From contig NC_056753.1 of assembly GCF_018687715.1 (NCBI RefSeq), positions 14,195,001 through 14,259,000 on the forward strand: a stretch of 64,000 bases of DNA. The letters are read 5' to 3'. The stretch is from Carya illinoinensis (taxonomy: Eukaryota; Streptophyta; Magnoliopsida; Fagales; Juglandaceae). Shown one piece after another: positions 24,725 through 38,032 of the stretch. The notes beneath the pieces are model-generated. The model saw only the letters and a program-made list of their open reading frames with translations, was not told the DNA's origin and ran no database searches. Position 1 is the stretch's first letter, and every line of letters starts with the position of its first letter. The position numbers and the translations under genes are program-made.

Positions 24725-26682
24725 TTGGGGGGATTTCTCACAAGGTTTTTGACTGGTCCATTACAGACGAGAGGATGTGTGGTTGGAGAAAATACGAGGG
24801 AAATGGCGTGGGCTAGGGAGTTGTTTTGGTTGAATGCACAAGAAGGTGCACATGTGCCGATTGGTGGTGATTGTGCATTGACATGTCTTTGCCACTCTAT
24901 ATTGATATGTGTTGGATCAAGGTTAAACTTCTACCTTGGTCTCGAATGATGAAAGACAACAGGAAAATTAAAAAGAAGGTTCAGATAAAAAATGTTGGAT
25001 ATAATTAAAAGGGAAATTAAGGTCAAAACATGGTTTAGATGTTACTAATCATCTGCAAGTATATTAATGCCCTGAACTCAAGTTAGAAGCTGAAATATTG
25101 TCAAATGGGAGCCTTAGGGGTTTGTGGCACTTGAGGAAAACCAATGGTATGGTGTATGTGGGCTTCAATTAAAAGCATTCCATAAACGCCCAAGTGTGAT
25201 TTCAACTAATTAATCGCTATGGATGTTTGTATATCTCATTTTATCAAGTGCCACGAATTCTAATACGTTAATGACAATTTGAAAACTTAATTTCTGTTCA
25301 TACCAACAGTTAAGCATGACGTAAGACCTTAATCACCATTAAACAAGGCCTACGACCTTAACGATTAAACCTAAGCATGCATGATGTTTCTAGCTTTATC
25401 CACTAAGAGATGTTCCGAAAATTTAATCAAATCATACATTTTGATTCTTATCCAATCACAGGGCGTTGCTAAATGCACATTATTCAAGCGTAGATAAATT
25501 AATTAAAAGTTCCATAAGTAAAGCACAAACTAGTCAAAACCGCGGATGCTTTAGATGATCAACAAAAGAAAGAATTAGAGCCTATTATGGCTTGCGTCAA
25601 ACTTTTAAATTAAACAATCAAAACTCACATTCTAAGAAAGTTTTGAGTGATACTTGTACCAAGACATGCCATAACTAGAAATTCAACACAAAATAATCAA
25701 ATGCAAACAATATCTCTCAATTAACCCGATTTTGAATTTCGCATGCCGACCTCATTGAAACTCAGTCAGAATTCATTCCTATAGCATAATTTAAAACCTA
25801 ACATACTATGCTAATACTAAACAAAGATTCGAGCAGGGTTACTTACAAAATTCGTGGCCCCAAGAACTCTCCCAAACACACTCACACAACTCACTCAGTT
25901 TCACTCTTTTGCACACGAAGAGGTGAAAAGCTCTCGAGGACTCAAGAGAAGCCTTGGAGGCGAGGTGTGGAGGAATAAGGGAGTGAAGGGGCGGTATTTA
26001 AAGACCGGGGGGGGGGGGGGGGGGGGAAGGGAGACGTTGTCCTTGGCTGAAGGAGGGATTGGTGTTTGGTTGGGGGAGTAGAGGAGTCTGGTGGTGAGAT
26101 TTCCAACTCGAGTCATCACTTGTGCAGATGAATGGTGCCCAAAACCCCCCACGATTTCTTCATTTCAGGTGTTGCAAGCTCCTATATTGGTGTGGGAGCT
26201 GACGTGGTGTGAAAATAAAACAGAGAAACAAGGCATGAGGTCATGCCTCGATGCCGCCCGTTGTAGGCTGAAAATCTGGACAAATGTTCATCTCTTGGTT
26301 GCATCACTTTTGTTTTACCTTCACGGCTCATTCGTGCACGTATCATCATCACACACGTTGAAGGCTTTTTCAGGCGGAAGATGGCGAGGGATTGGCTGTC
26401 AAGTGCTCAACTCTGAGCAGCTCAAGGAAGAGGGTGAAGTGAGGTTGCCGGGTGATGTCTAGTGCAAAAGCCAATCGGTTTAGCTCTATTTTGAGTGTTG
26501 ACTTGGGTCAAGATGCCCATGATGACTTGAAGGACTCTTGGGGATTGGAGGAAGGGCGTAAAGGGGTGATGGCGTGTGGGAATGGCGTAATTAAGAACAG
26601 GAATAAAAAATAAAAATACAATGCCACTCGGTTGCTTCAACTAAGTTTCAAATGGAATTGGTTGGGGCTACGGTTCGGTTAG
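24725..26682. repeat. Satellite monomer M14, long, family 2 (1958 bp)
   Basis: Same length as its partner M10 and near identical over most of it, including CGCGGATGC near 25541, ACAAAATAATC near 25688 and GCCCAAAACCCC near 26137. Its first 600 bp instead match M11 and M15 (ACGAGGGAAATGG, CTCTATATTGATATG), so the block boundary is mosaic. G-run of 20 G. Confidence 0.95.
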
Positions 26683-28063
26683 TTGGGGGGATTTCTCACA
26701 AGGTTTTTGACTGGTCCATTACAGACGAGAGGATGTGTGGTTGGAGAAAATACGAGGGAAATGGCGTGGGCTAGGGAGTTGTTTTGGTTGAATGCACAAG
26801 AAGGTGCACATGTGCCGATTGGTGGTGATTGTGCATTGACATGTCTTTGCCACTCTATATTGATATGTGTTGGATCAAGGTTAAACTTCTACCTTGGTCT
26901 CGAATGATGAAAGACAACAGGAAAATTAAAAAGAAGGTTCAGATAAAAAATGTTGGATATAATTAAAAGGGAAATTAAGGTCAAAACATGGTTTAGATGT
27001 TACTAATCATCTGCAAGTATATTAATGCCCTGAACTCAAGTTAGAAGCTGAAATATTGTCAAATGGGAGCCTTAGGGGTTTGTGGCACTTGAGGAAAACC
27101 AATGGTATGGTGTATGTGGGCTTCAATTAAAAGCATTCCATAAACGCCCAAGTGTGATTTCAACTAATTAATCGCTATGGATGTTTGTATATCTCATTTT
27201 ATCAAGTGCCACGAATTCTAATACGTTAATGACAATTTGAAAACTTAATTTCTGTTCATACCAACAGTTAAGCATGACGTAAGACCTTAATCACCATTAA
27301 ACAAGGCCTACGACCTTAACGATTAAACCTAAGCATGCATGATGTTTCTAGCTTTATCCACTAAGAGCTGTTCCGAAAATTTAATCAAATCATACATTTT
27401 GATTCTTATCCAATCACAGGGCGTTGCTAAATGCACATTATTCAAGCGTAGATAAATTAATTAAAAGTTCCATAAGTAAAGCACAAACTAGTCAAAACCG
27501 CGCATGCTTTAGATGATCAACAAAAGAAAGAATTAGAGCCTATTATGGCTTGCGTCAAACTTTTAAATTAAACAATCAAAACTCACATTCTAAGAAATTT
27601 TTGAGTGATACTTGTACCAAGACATGCCATAACTAGAAATTCAACACAAAATATTCAAATGCAAACAATATCTCTCAATTAACCCGATTTTGAATTTCGC
27701 ATGCCGACCTCATTTAAAACCTAACATACTATGCTAATACTAAACAAAGATTCGGGCAGGGTTACTTACAAAATTCGTGGCCCCAAGAACTCTCCCAAAC
27801 ACACTCACACAACTCACTCGGTTTCACTCTTTTGCACACGAAGAGGTGAAAAGCTCTCGAGGAGTCAAGAGAAGCCTTTGAGGCGAGGTGTGGAGGAATA
27901 AGGGAGTGAAGGGGCGGTATTTAAAGAGGGGGGGGGGGGTGGGGGGAGGGAGACGTTTGGGAATGGCGTAATTAAGAACAGGAATAAAAAATAAAAATAC
28001 AATGCCACTCGGTTGCTTCAACTAAGTTTCAAATGGAATTGGTTGGGGCTACGGTTCGGTTAG
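26683..28063. repeat. Satellite monomer M15, short (1381 bp)
   Basis: Partner of M11. Same two deletions and same GAGCTGTTCC. The interrupted G-run is slightly longer, which explains the 2-bp length difference. Confidence 0.95.
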
Positions 28064-29439
28064 TTGGGGGGATTTCTCACAAGGTTTTTGACTGGTCCAT
28101 TACAGACGAGAGGATGTGTGGTTGGAGAAAATACGAAGGAAATGGCGTGGGCTAGGGAGTTGTTTTGGTTGAATGCACAAGAAGGTGCACATGTGCCGAT
28201 TGGTGGTGATTGTGCATTGACATGTCTTTGCCACTCTATTGATATGTGTTGGATCAAGGTTAAACTTCTACCTTGGTCTCGAATGATGAAAGACAACAAG
28301 AAAATTAAAAAGAAGGTTCAGATAAAAAATGTTAGATATAATTAAAAGGGAAATTAAGGTCAAAACATGGTTGAGATGTTACTAATCATCTGCAAGTATA
28401 TTAATGCCCTGAACTCAAGTTAGAAGCTCAAATATTGTCAAATCGGAGCGTTAGGGGTTTGTGGCACTTGAGGAAAACCAATGGTATGGTGCATGTGGGC
28501 TTCAATTAAAAGCATTCCATAAACGCCCAAGTGTGATTTCAACTAATTAATCGCTATGGATGTTTGTATATCTCATTTTATCAAGTGCCACGAATTCTAA
28601 TACGTTAATGACAATTTGAAAACTTAATTTCTGTTCATACCAACAGTTAAGCATGACGTAAGACCTTAATCACCATTAAACAAGGCCTACCACCTTAACG
28701 ATTAAACCAAAGCATGCATGATGTTTCTAGCTTTATCCACTAAGAGATGTTCCGAAAACTTAATCAAATCATACATTTTGATTCTTATCCAATCACAGGG
28801 CGTTGCTAAATGCACATTATTCAAGCGTAGATAAATTAATTAAAAGTTCCATAAGTAAAGCACAAACTAGTCAAAACCGCGCATGCTTTAGATGATCAAC
28901 AAAAGAAAGAATTAGAGCCTATTATGGCTTGCGTCAAACTTTTAAATTAAACAATCAAAACTCACATTCTAAGAAATTTTTGAGTGATACTTGTACCAAG
29001 ACATGCCATAACTAGAAATTCAACACAAAATATTCAAATGCAAACAATATCTCTCAATTAACCCGATTTTGAATTTCGCATGCCGACCTCATTTAAAACC
29101 TAACATACTATGCTAATACTAAAGAAAGATTCGGGCAGGGTTACTTACAAAATTCGTGGCCCCAAGAACTCTCCCAAACACACTCACACAACTCACTCGG
29201 TTTCACTCTTTTGCACACGAAGAGGTGAAAAGCTCTCGAGGAGTCAAGAGAAGCCTTTGAGGCGAGGTGTGGAGGAATAAGGGAGTGAAGGGGCGGTATT
29301 TAAAGAGGGGGGGGGTGGGGGGAGGGAGACGTGTGGGAATGGCGTAATTAAGAACAGGAATAAAAAATAAAAATACAATGCCACTCGGTTGCTTCAACTA
29401 AGTTTCAAATGGAATTGGTTGGGGCTACGGTTCGGTTAG
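28064..29439. repeat. Satellite monomer M16, short (1376 bp)
   Basis: Partner of M12, with CAAATCGGAGCG near 28439 and CTAAAGAAAG near 29119. Confidence 0.95.
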
Positions 29440-31393
29440 TTGGGGGGATTTCTCACAAGGTTTTTGACTGGTCCATTACAGACGAGAGGATGTGTGGTTG
29501 GAGAAAATACGAAGGAAATGGCGTGGGCTAGGGAGTTGTTTTGGTTGAATGCACAAGAAGGTGCACATGTGCCGATTGGTGGTGATTGTGCATTGACATG
29601 TCTTTGCCACTCTATTGATATGTGTTGGATCAAGGTTAAACTTCTACCTTGGTCTCGAATGATGAAAGACAACAAGAAAATTAAAAAGAAGGTTCAGATA
29701 AAAAATGTTAGATATAATTAAAAGGGAAATTAAGGTCAAAACATGGTTGAGATGTTACTAATCATGTGCAAGTATATTAATGCCCTGAACTCAAGTTAGA
29801 AGCTCAAATATTGTCAAATCGGAGCGTTAGGGGTTTGTGGCACTTGAGGAAAACCAATGGTATGGTGCATGTGGGCTTCAATTAAAAGCATTCCATAAAC
29901 GCCCAAGTGTGATTTCAACTAATTAATCGCTATGGATGTTTGTATATCTCATTTTATCAAGTGCCACGAATTCTAATACGTTAATGACAATTTGAAAACT
30001 TAATTTCTGTTCATACCAACAGTTAAGCATGACGTAAGACCTTAATCACCATTAAACAAGGCCTACAACCTTAACGATTAAACCAAAGCATGCATGATGT
30101 TTCTAGCTTTATCCACTAAGAGATGTTCCGAAAACTTAATCAAATCATACATTTTGATTCTTATCCAATCACAGGGCGTTGCTAAATGCACATTATTCAA
30201 GCGTAGATAAATTAATTAAAAGTTCCATAAGTAAAGCACAAACTAGTCAAAACCGCGCATGCTTTAGATGATCAACAAAAGAAAGAATTAGAGCCTATTA
30301 TGGTTTGCGTCAAACTTTTAAATTAAACAATCAAAACTCACATTCTAAGAAAGTTTTTAGTGATACTTGTACCAAGACATGCCATAACTAGAAATTCAAC
30401 ACAAAATATTCAAATGCAAACAATATCTCTCAATTAAACCGATTTTGAATTTCGCATGCCGACCTCATTTAAACTCAGTCAGAATTCATTCCTATAGCAT
30501 AATTTAAAACCTAACATACTATGCTAATACTAAACAAAGATTTGGGCAGGGTTACTTACAAAATTCGTGGCCCCAAGAACTCTCCCAAACACACTCACAC
30601 GACTCACTCGGTTTCACTCTTTTGCACACGAAGAGGTGAAAAGCTCTCGAGGACTCAAGAGAAGCCTTGGAGGCGAGGTGTGGAGGAATAAGGGAGTGAA
30701 GGGGCGGTATTTAAAGACCGGGGGGGGGGGGGGGGGGAAGGGAGACATTGTCCTTGGCTGAAGGAGGGATTGGAGATTGGTTGGGGGAGTAGAGGAGTCT
30801 GGTGGTGAGATTTCCAACTCGAGTCATCACTTGTGCAGATGAATGGTGCCCTAAACCCCCCACGATCTCTTCATTTCAGGTGTTGCAAGCTCCTATATTG
30901 GTGTGGGAGCTGACCTGGTGTGAAAATAAAACAGAGAAACGAGGCATGAGGTCATGCCTCGATGCCGCACGTCGTAGGTTGAAAATCTGGACAAATGTTC
31001 ATCTCTTGGTTGCATCACTTTTGTTTTATCTTCACGGCTCATTCGTGCACGTATCATCATCACACACGTTGAAGGCTTTTTCAGGCGGAAGATGGCGAGG
31101 GATTGGCTGTCAAGTGCTCAACTCTGAGCAGCTCAAGGAAGAGGGTGAAGTGAGGTTGCCGGGTGATGTCTAGAGCAAAAGCCAATCGGTTTAGCTCTAT
31201 TTTGAGTGTTGACTTGGGTCAAAATGCCCATGATGACTTGAAGGACTCTTGGGGATTGGAGGAAGGGCGTAAAGGGGTGATGGCGTGTGGGAATGGCGTA
31301 ATTAAGAACAGGAATAAAAAATAAAAATACAATGCCACTCGGTTGCTTCAACTAAGTTTCAAATGGAATTGGTTGGGGCTACGGTTCAGTTAG
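29440..31393. repeat. Satellite monomer M17, long, family 2 (1954 bp)
   Basis: Partner of M13 (CTAATCATGTGC near 29759, CACGTCGTAGGTTG near 30966). G-run of 18 G. Identity with M13 stops at about 31173, where GTCTAGAGCAAAAGCC replaces GTCTAGTGCAAAAGCC and GTCAAAATG replaces GTCAAGATG. That marks the end of the 6.67-kb duplication. Confidence 0.95.
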
Positions 31394-32767
31394 TTGGGGG
31401 GATTTCTCACAAGGTTTTTGACTGGTCCATTACAGACGAGAGGATGTGTGGTTGGAGAAAATACGAAGGAAATGGCGTGGGCTAGGGAGTTGTTTTGGTT
31501 GAATGCACAAGAAGGTGCACATGTGCCGCTTGGTGGTGATTGTGCATTGACATGTCTGTGCCACTCTATTGATATGTGTTGGATCAAGGTTAAACTTCTA
31601 CCTTGGTCTCGAATGATGAAAGACAACAAGAAAATTAAAAAGAAGGTTCAGATAAAAAATGTTAGATATAATTAAAAGGGAAATTAAGGTCAAAACATGG
31701 TTTAGATGTTACTAATCATCTGCAAGTATATTAATGCCCTGAACTCAAGTTAGAAGCTCAAATATTGTCAAATGGGAGCCTTAGGGGTTTGTGGCACTTG
31801 AGGAAAACCAATGGTATGGTGTATGTGGGCTTCAATTAAAAGCATTCCATAAACGCCCAAGTGTGATTTCAACTAATTAATCGCTATGGATGTTTGTATA
31901 TCTCATTTTATCAAGTGCCACGAATTCTAATACGTTAATGACAATTTGAAAACTTAATTTCTGTTCATACCAACAGTTACGCATGATGTAAGACCTTAAT
32001 CACCATTAAACAAGGCCTACGACCTTAACGATTAAACCTAAGCATGCATGATGTTTCTAGCTTTATCCACTAAGAGATGTTCCAAAAACTTAATCAAATC
32101 ATACATTTTGATTCTTATCCAATCACAGGGCGTTGCTAAATGCACATTATTCAAGCGTAGATAAATTAATTAAAAGTTCCATAAGTAAAGCACAAACTAG
32201 TCAAAACCGCGCATGCTTTAGATGATCAACAAAAGAAAGAATTAGAGCCTATTATGGCTTGCGTCAAACTTTTAAATTAAACAATCAAAACTCACATTCT
32301 AAGAAATTTTTGAGTGATACTTGTACCAAGACATGCCATAACTAGAAATTCAACACAAAATATTCAAATGCAAACAATATCTCTCAATTAACCCGATTTT
32401 GAATTTCGCATGCCGACCTCATTTAAAACCTAACATACTATGCTAATACTAAACAAAGATTCGGGCAGGGTTACTTACCAAATTCGTGGCCCCAAGAACT
32501 CTCCCAAACACACTCACACAACTCACTCGGTTTCACTCTTTTGCACACGAAGAGGTGAAAAGCTCTCGAGGAGTCAAGAGAAGCCTTTGAGGCGAGGTGT
32601 GGAGGAATAAGGGAGTGAAGGGGCGGTATTTAAAGAGGGGGGGTGGGGGGAGGGAGACGTGTGGGAATGGCGTAATTAAGAACAGGAATAAAAAATAAAA
32701 ATACAATGCCACTCGGTTGCTTCAACTAAGTTTCAAATGGAATTGGTTGGGGCTACGGTTCGGTTAC
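31394..32767. repeat. Satellite monomer M18, short (1374 bp)
   Basis: Short variant with the same two deletions. Near-duplicate of M19: both have CAGTTACGCATGA and TTCCAAAAACTTAATC. TTACTTACCAAATTCG near 32470 alters the base beside the minus-strand splice-donor-like motif. Confidence 0.95.
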
Positions 32768-34143
32768 TTGGGGGGATTTCTCACAAGGTTTTTGACTGGT
32801 CCATTACAGACGAGAGGATGTGTGGTTGGAGAAAATACGAAGGAAATGGCGTGGGCTAGGGAGTTGTTTTGGTTGAATGCACAAGAAGGTGCACATGTGC
32901 CGATTGGTGGTGATTGTGCATTGACATGTCTTTGCCACTCTATTGATATGTGTTGGATCAAGGTTAAACTTCTACCTTTGTCTCGAATGATGAAAGACAA
33001 CAAGAAAATTAAAAAGAAGGTTCAGATAAAAAATGTTAGATATAATTAAAAGGGAAATTAAGGTCAAAACATGGTTTAGATGTTACTAATCATCTGCAAG
33101 TATATTAATGCCCTGAACTCAAGTTAGAAGCTCAAATATTGTCAAATGGGAGCCTTAGGGGTTTGTGGCACTTGAGGAAAACCAATGGTATGGTGTATGT
33201 GGGCTTCAATTAAAAGCATTCCATAAACGCCCAAGTGTGATTTCAACTAATTAATCGCTATGGATGTTTGTATATCTCATTTTATCAAGTGCCACGAATT
33301 CTAATACGTTAATGACAATTTGAAAACTTAATTTCTGTTCATACCAACAGTTACGCATGAGGTAAGACCTTAATCACCATTAAACAAGGCCTACGACCTT
33401 AACGATTAAACCTAAGCATGCATGATGTTTCTAGCTTTATCCACTAAGAGATGTTCCAAAAACTTAATCAAATCATACATTTTGATTCTTATCCAATCAC
33501 AGGGCGTTGCTAAATGCACATTATTCAAGCGTAGATAAATTAATTAAAAGTTCCATAAGTAAAGCACAAACTAGTCAAAACCGCGCATGCTTTAGATGAT
33601 CAACAAAAGAAAGAATTAGAGCCTATTATGGCTTGCGTCAAACTTTTAAATTAAACAATCAAAACTCACAATCTAAGAAATTTTTGAGTGATACTTGTAC
33701 CAAGACATGCCATAACTAGAAATTCAACACAAAATATTCAAATGCAAACAATATCTCTCAATTAACCCGATTTTGAATTTCGCATGCCGACCTCATTTAA
33801 AACCTAACATACTATGCTAATACTAAACAAAGATTCGGGCAGGGTTACTTACCAAATTCGTGGCCCCAAGAACTCTCCCAAACACACTCACACAACTCAC
33901 TCGGTTTCACTCTTTTGCACACGAAGAGGTGAAAAGCTCTCGAGGAGTCAAGAGAAGCCTTTGAGGCGAGGTGTGGAGGAATAAGGGAGTGAAGGGGCGG
34001 TATTTAAAGAGGGGGGGGGTGGGGGGAGGGAGACGTGTGGGAATGGCGTAATTAAGAACAGGAATAAAAAATAAAAATACAATGCCACTCGGTTGCTTCA
34101 ACTAAGTTTCAAATGGAATTGGTTGGGGCTACGGTTCGGTTAC
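32768..34143. repeat. Satellite monomer M19, short (1376 bp)
   Basis: Tandem near-copy of M18. From here rightwards the junction region reads GGTTACTTGGGG instead of GGTTAGTTGGGG, a family 3 state. Confidence 0.95.
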
Positions 34144-36088
34144 TTGGGGGGATTTCTCACAAGGTTTTTGACTGGTCCATTACAGACGAGAGGATGTGTG
34201 GTTGGAGAAAATACGAAGGAAATGGCGTGGGCTAGGGAGTTGTTTTGGTTGAATGCACAAGAAGGTGCACATGTGCCGATTGGTGGTGATTGTGCATTGA
34301 CATGTCTTTGCCACTCTATTGATATGTGTTGGATCAAGGTTAAACTTCTACCTTTGTCTCGAATGATGAAAGACAACAAGAAAATTAAAAAGAAGGTTCA
34401 GATAAAAAATGTTAGATATAATTAAAAGGGAAATTAAGGTCAAAACATGGTTTAGATGTTACAAATCATCTGCAAGTATATTAATGCCTTGAACTCAAGT
34501 TAGAAGCTCAAATATTGTCAAATGGGAGCCTTAGGGGTTTGTGGCACTTGAGGAAAACCAATAGTATGGTGTATGTGGGCTTCAATTAAAAGCATTCCAT
34601 AAACGCCCAAGTGTGATTTCAACTAATTAATCGCTATGGATGTTTGTATATCTCATTTTATCAAGTGCCACGAATTCTAATACGTTAATGACGATTTGAA
34701 AACTTAATTTCTGTTCATACCAACAGTTAAGCATGACGTAAGACCTTAATCACCATTAAACAAGGCCTACGACCTTAACGATTAAACCTAAGCATGCATG
34801 ATGTTGCTAGCTTTATCCACTAAGAGATGTTCCGAAAACTTAATCAAATCATACATTTTGATTCTTATCAAATCACAGGGCGTTGCTAAATGCACATTAT
34901 TCAAGCCTAGGTAAATTAATTAAAAGTTCCATAAGTAAGGCACAAACTAGTCAAAACCGCGCATGCTTTAGATGATCAACAAAAGAAAGAATTAGAACCT
35001 ATTATGGCTTGCGTCAAACTTTTAAATTAAACAATCAAAACTCACATTCTAAAAATTTTTGAGTCATACTTGTACCAAGACATGCCATAACTAGAAATTC
35101 AACACAAAATATTCAAATGCAAACAATATCTCTCAATTAACCCGATTTTGAATTTCGCATGCCGACCTCATTTAAAATCAATCAGAATTCATTCCTATAG
35201 CATAATTTAAAACCTAACATACTATGCTAATACTAAACAAAGATTCGGGCAGGGTTACTTACAAAATTCGTGGCCCCAAGAACTCTCCCAAACACACTCA
35301 CACAACTCACTCGGTTTCACTCTTTTGCACACGAAGAGGTGAAAAGCTCTCGAGGACTCAAGCGAAGCCTTGGAGGCGAGGTGTGGAGGAATAAGGGAGT
35401 GAAGGGGCGGTATTTAAAGAGGGGGGGGGGGGGAGGGAGACGTTGTCCTTGGCTGTAGGAGGGATTGGTGATTGGTTGGGGGAGTAGAGGAGTCTGGTGG
35501 TGAGATTTCCAACTCGAGTCATCACTTGTGCAGATGAATGGTGCCCTAAACCCCCCACGATTTCTTCATTTCAGGTGTTGCAAGCTCCTATATTGGTGTG
35601 GGAGCTAACATGGTGTGAAAATAAAACAGAGAAACAAGGCATGAGGTCATGCCTTGATGCCGCACGTTGTAGGCTGAAAATCTGGACAAATATTCATCTC
35701 TTGGTCGCATCACTTTTGTTTTATCTTCACGGCTCATTCGTGCACGTATCATCATCACACACGTTGAAGGCTTTTTCAGGTGGCAGATGGCGAGGGATTG
35801 GCTGTCAAGTGCTCAACTCTGAGCAGCTCAAGGAAGAGGGTGAAGTGAGGTTGCCGGGTGATGTCTAGTGCAAAAGCCAATCGGTTTAGCTCTATTTTGA
35901 GTGTTGACTTGGGTCAAAATGCCCAAGATGACTTGAAGGACTCTTGGGGATTGGGGGAAGGGCGTAAAGGGGTGATGGCGTGCGGGAATGGCGCAATTAA
36001 GAACAGGAACAAAAAATAAAGATACAATGCCACTCGGTTGCTTCAACTATGTTTCAAATGGAATTGGTTGGGGCTACGGTTCGGTTAC
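34144..36088. repeat. Satellite monomer M20, long, family 3 (1945 bp)
   Basis: First clearly more divergent monomer. Scattered private changes include GATGTTGCTAGC near 34801, ATTCTAAAAATTTTTGAG near 35046 and GGGGGAAGGGCG near 35954. G-run of 13 G. Confidence 0.95.
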
Positions 36089-38032
36089 TTGCGGGGATTT
36101 CTCACAAGGTTTTTGACTGGTCCATTACAGATGAGAGGATGTGTGGTTGGAGAAAATACGAAGGAAATGGCGTGGGCTAGGGAGTTGTTTTGGTTGAATG
36201 CACAAGAAGGTGCACATGTGCCGATTGGTGGGGATTGTGCATTGACATGTCTTTGCCACTCTATTGATATGTGTTGGATGAAGGTTAAACTTCTACCTTG
36301 GTCTCGAATGATGAAAGACAACAAGAAAATTAAAAAGAAGGTACAGATAAAAAATGTTAGATATAATTAAAAGGGAAATTAAGGTCAAAACATGGTTTAG
36401 ATGTTACTAATCATCTGCAAGTATATTAATGCCCTAAACTCAAGTTAGAAGCTCAAATATTGTCAAATGGGAGCCTTAGGGGTTTGTGGCACTTGAGGAA
36501 AACCAATGGGATGGTGTATGTGGGCTTCAATTAAAAGCATTCCATAAACGCCCAAGTGTGATTTCAACTAATTAATCGCTATGGATGTTTGTATATCTCA
36601 TTTTATCAAGTGCCACGAATTCTAATACGTTATTGACAATTTGAAAAGTTAATTTCTGTTCATGCCAACAGTTAAGCATGACGTAAGACCTTAATCACCA
36701 TTAAACAAGGCCTACGACCTTAACGATTAAACCTAAGCATGCATGATGTTTCTAGCTTTATCCACTAAGAGATGTTCCGAAAACTTAATCAAATCATACA
36801 TTTTGATTCTTATCCAATCACAGGGTGTTGCTAAATGCACATTATTCAAGCCTAGATAAATTAATTAAAAGTTCCATAAGTAAAGCACAAACTAGTCAAA
36901 ACCGCGCATGCTTTAGATGATCAACAAAAGAAAGAATTAGAGCCTATTATGGCTTGCGTCAAACTTTTAAATTAAACAATCAAAACTCACATTCTAAGAA
37001 ATTTTTGAGTGATACTTGTACCAAGACATGCCATAACTAGAAATTCAACACAAAATATTCAAATGCAAACAATATCTCTCAATTAACCCGATTTTGAATT
37101 TCGCATGCCGACCTCATTTAAACTCAATCAGAATTCATTCCTATAGCATAATTTAAAACCTAACATACTATGCTAATACTAAACAAAGATTCGGGCAGGG
37201 TTACTTACAAAATTCGTGGCCCCAAGAACTCTCCCAAACACACTCACACAGCTCACTCGGTTTCACTCTTTTGCACACGAAGAGGTGAAAATCTCTCGAG
37301 GACTCAAGAGAAGCCTTGGAGGTGAGGTGTGGAGGAATAAGGGAGTGAAGGGGCGGTATTTAAAGAGGGCGGGGGGGAGGGAGACGTTGTCCTTGGCTGA
37401 AGGAGGGATTGGTGATTGGTTGGGGGAGTAGAGGAGTCTGGAGGTGAGATTTCCAACTCGAGTCATCACTTGTGCAAATGAATGGTGCCCTAAACCCCCC
37501 ACGATTTCTTCATTTCAGGTGTTGCAAGCTCCTATATTGGTGTGGGAGCTGACATGGTGTGAAAATAAAACAGAGAAACAAGGCATGAGGTCATGCCTTG
37601 ATGCCGCACGTTGCAGGCTCAAAATCTGGACAAATGTTCATCTCTTGGTTGCATCACTTTTGTTTTATCTTCACGGCTCATTCGTGCACGTATCATCATC
37701 ACACACGTTGAAGGCTTTTTCAGGCGAAAGATGGCGAGGGATTGGCTGTGAAGTGCTCAACTCTGAGCAGCTCAAGGAAGAGGGTGAAGTGAGGTTGCCG
37801 GGTGATGTCTAGTGCAAAAGCCAATCGGTTTAGCTCTATTTTGAGTGTTTACTTGGGTCAAAATGCCCATGATGACTTGAAGGACTCTTGGGGATTGGAG
37901 GAAGGGCGTAAAGGGGTGATGGCGTGTGGGAATGGCGCAATTAAGAACAGGAACAAAAAATAAAAATACAATGCCACTCGGTTGCTTCAACTAAGTTTCA
38001 AATGGAATTGGTTGGGGCTACGGTTCGGTTAC
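36089..38032. repeat. Satellite monomer M21, long, family 3 (1944 bp)
   Basis: Complete monomer just before the retroelement block. The G-run is interrupted (GAGGGCGGGGGGG). ACAGATGAGAGG replaces ACAGACGAGAGG, a family 3 state continued to the right of the insertions. Confidence 0.95.

Larger units (their letters stand above)
24725..31393. repeat. Higher-order block HOR-2, copy 2 (M14-M17, long-short-short-long, 6669 bp)
   Basis: Lengths are 1958, 1381, 1376, 1954. It matches copy 1 monomer by monomer up to about 31173. The left 600 bp are of the M11 type, which points to an unequal exchange junction or later conversion. Confidence 0.88.

Noticed and set aside
32717..33049. A 110-codon frame in the right-hand monomers
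   Set aside because: It arises because one TAG in left monomers is TAC in M19 onward. It starts with TTG, and left monomers have the frame interrupted, so no selection for coding is evident.
35411..35440. RNA polymerase I promoter / rDNA spacer origin of the satellite (TATTTAAAGAGGGGGG resembles the plant TATATA-GGGG start)
   Set aside because: Only a loose match, the left monomers have ACC between motif and G-run, and there is no rRNA or spacer sequence in the window.
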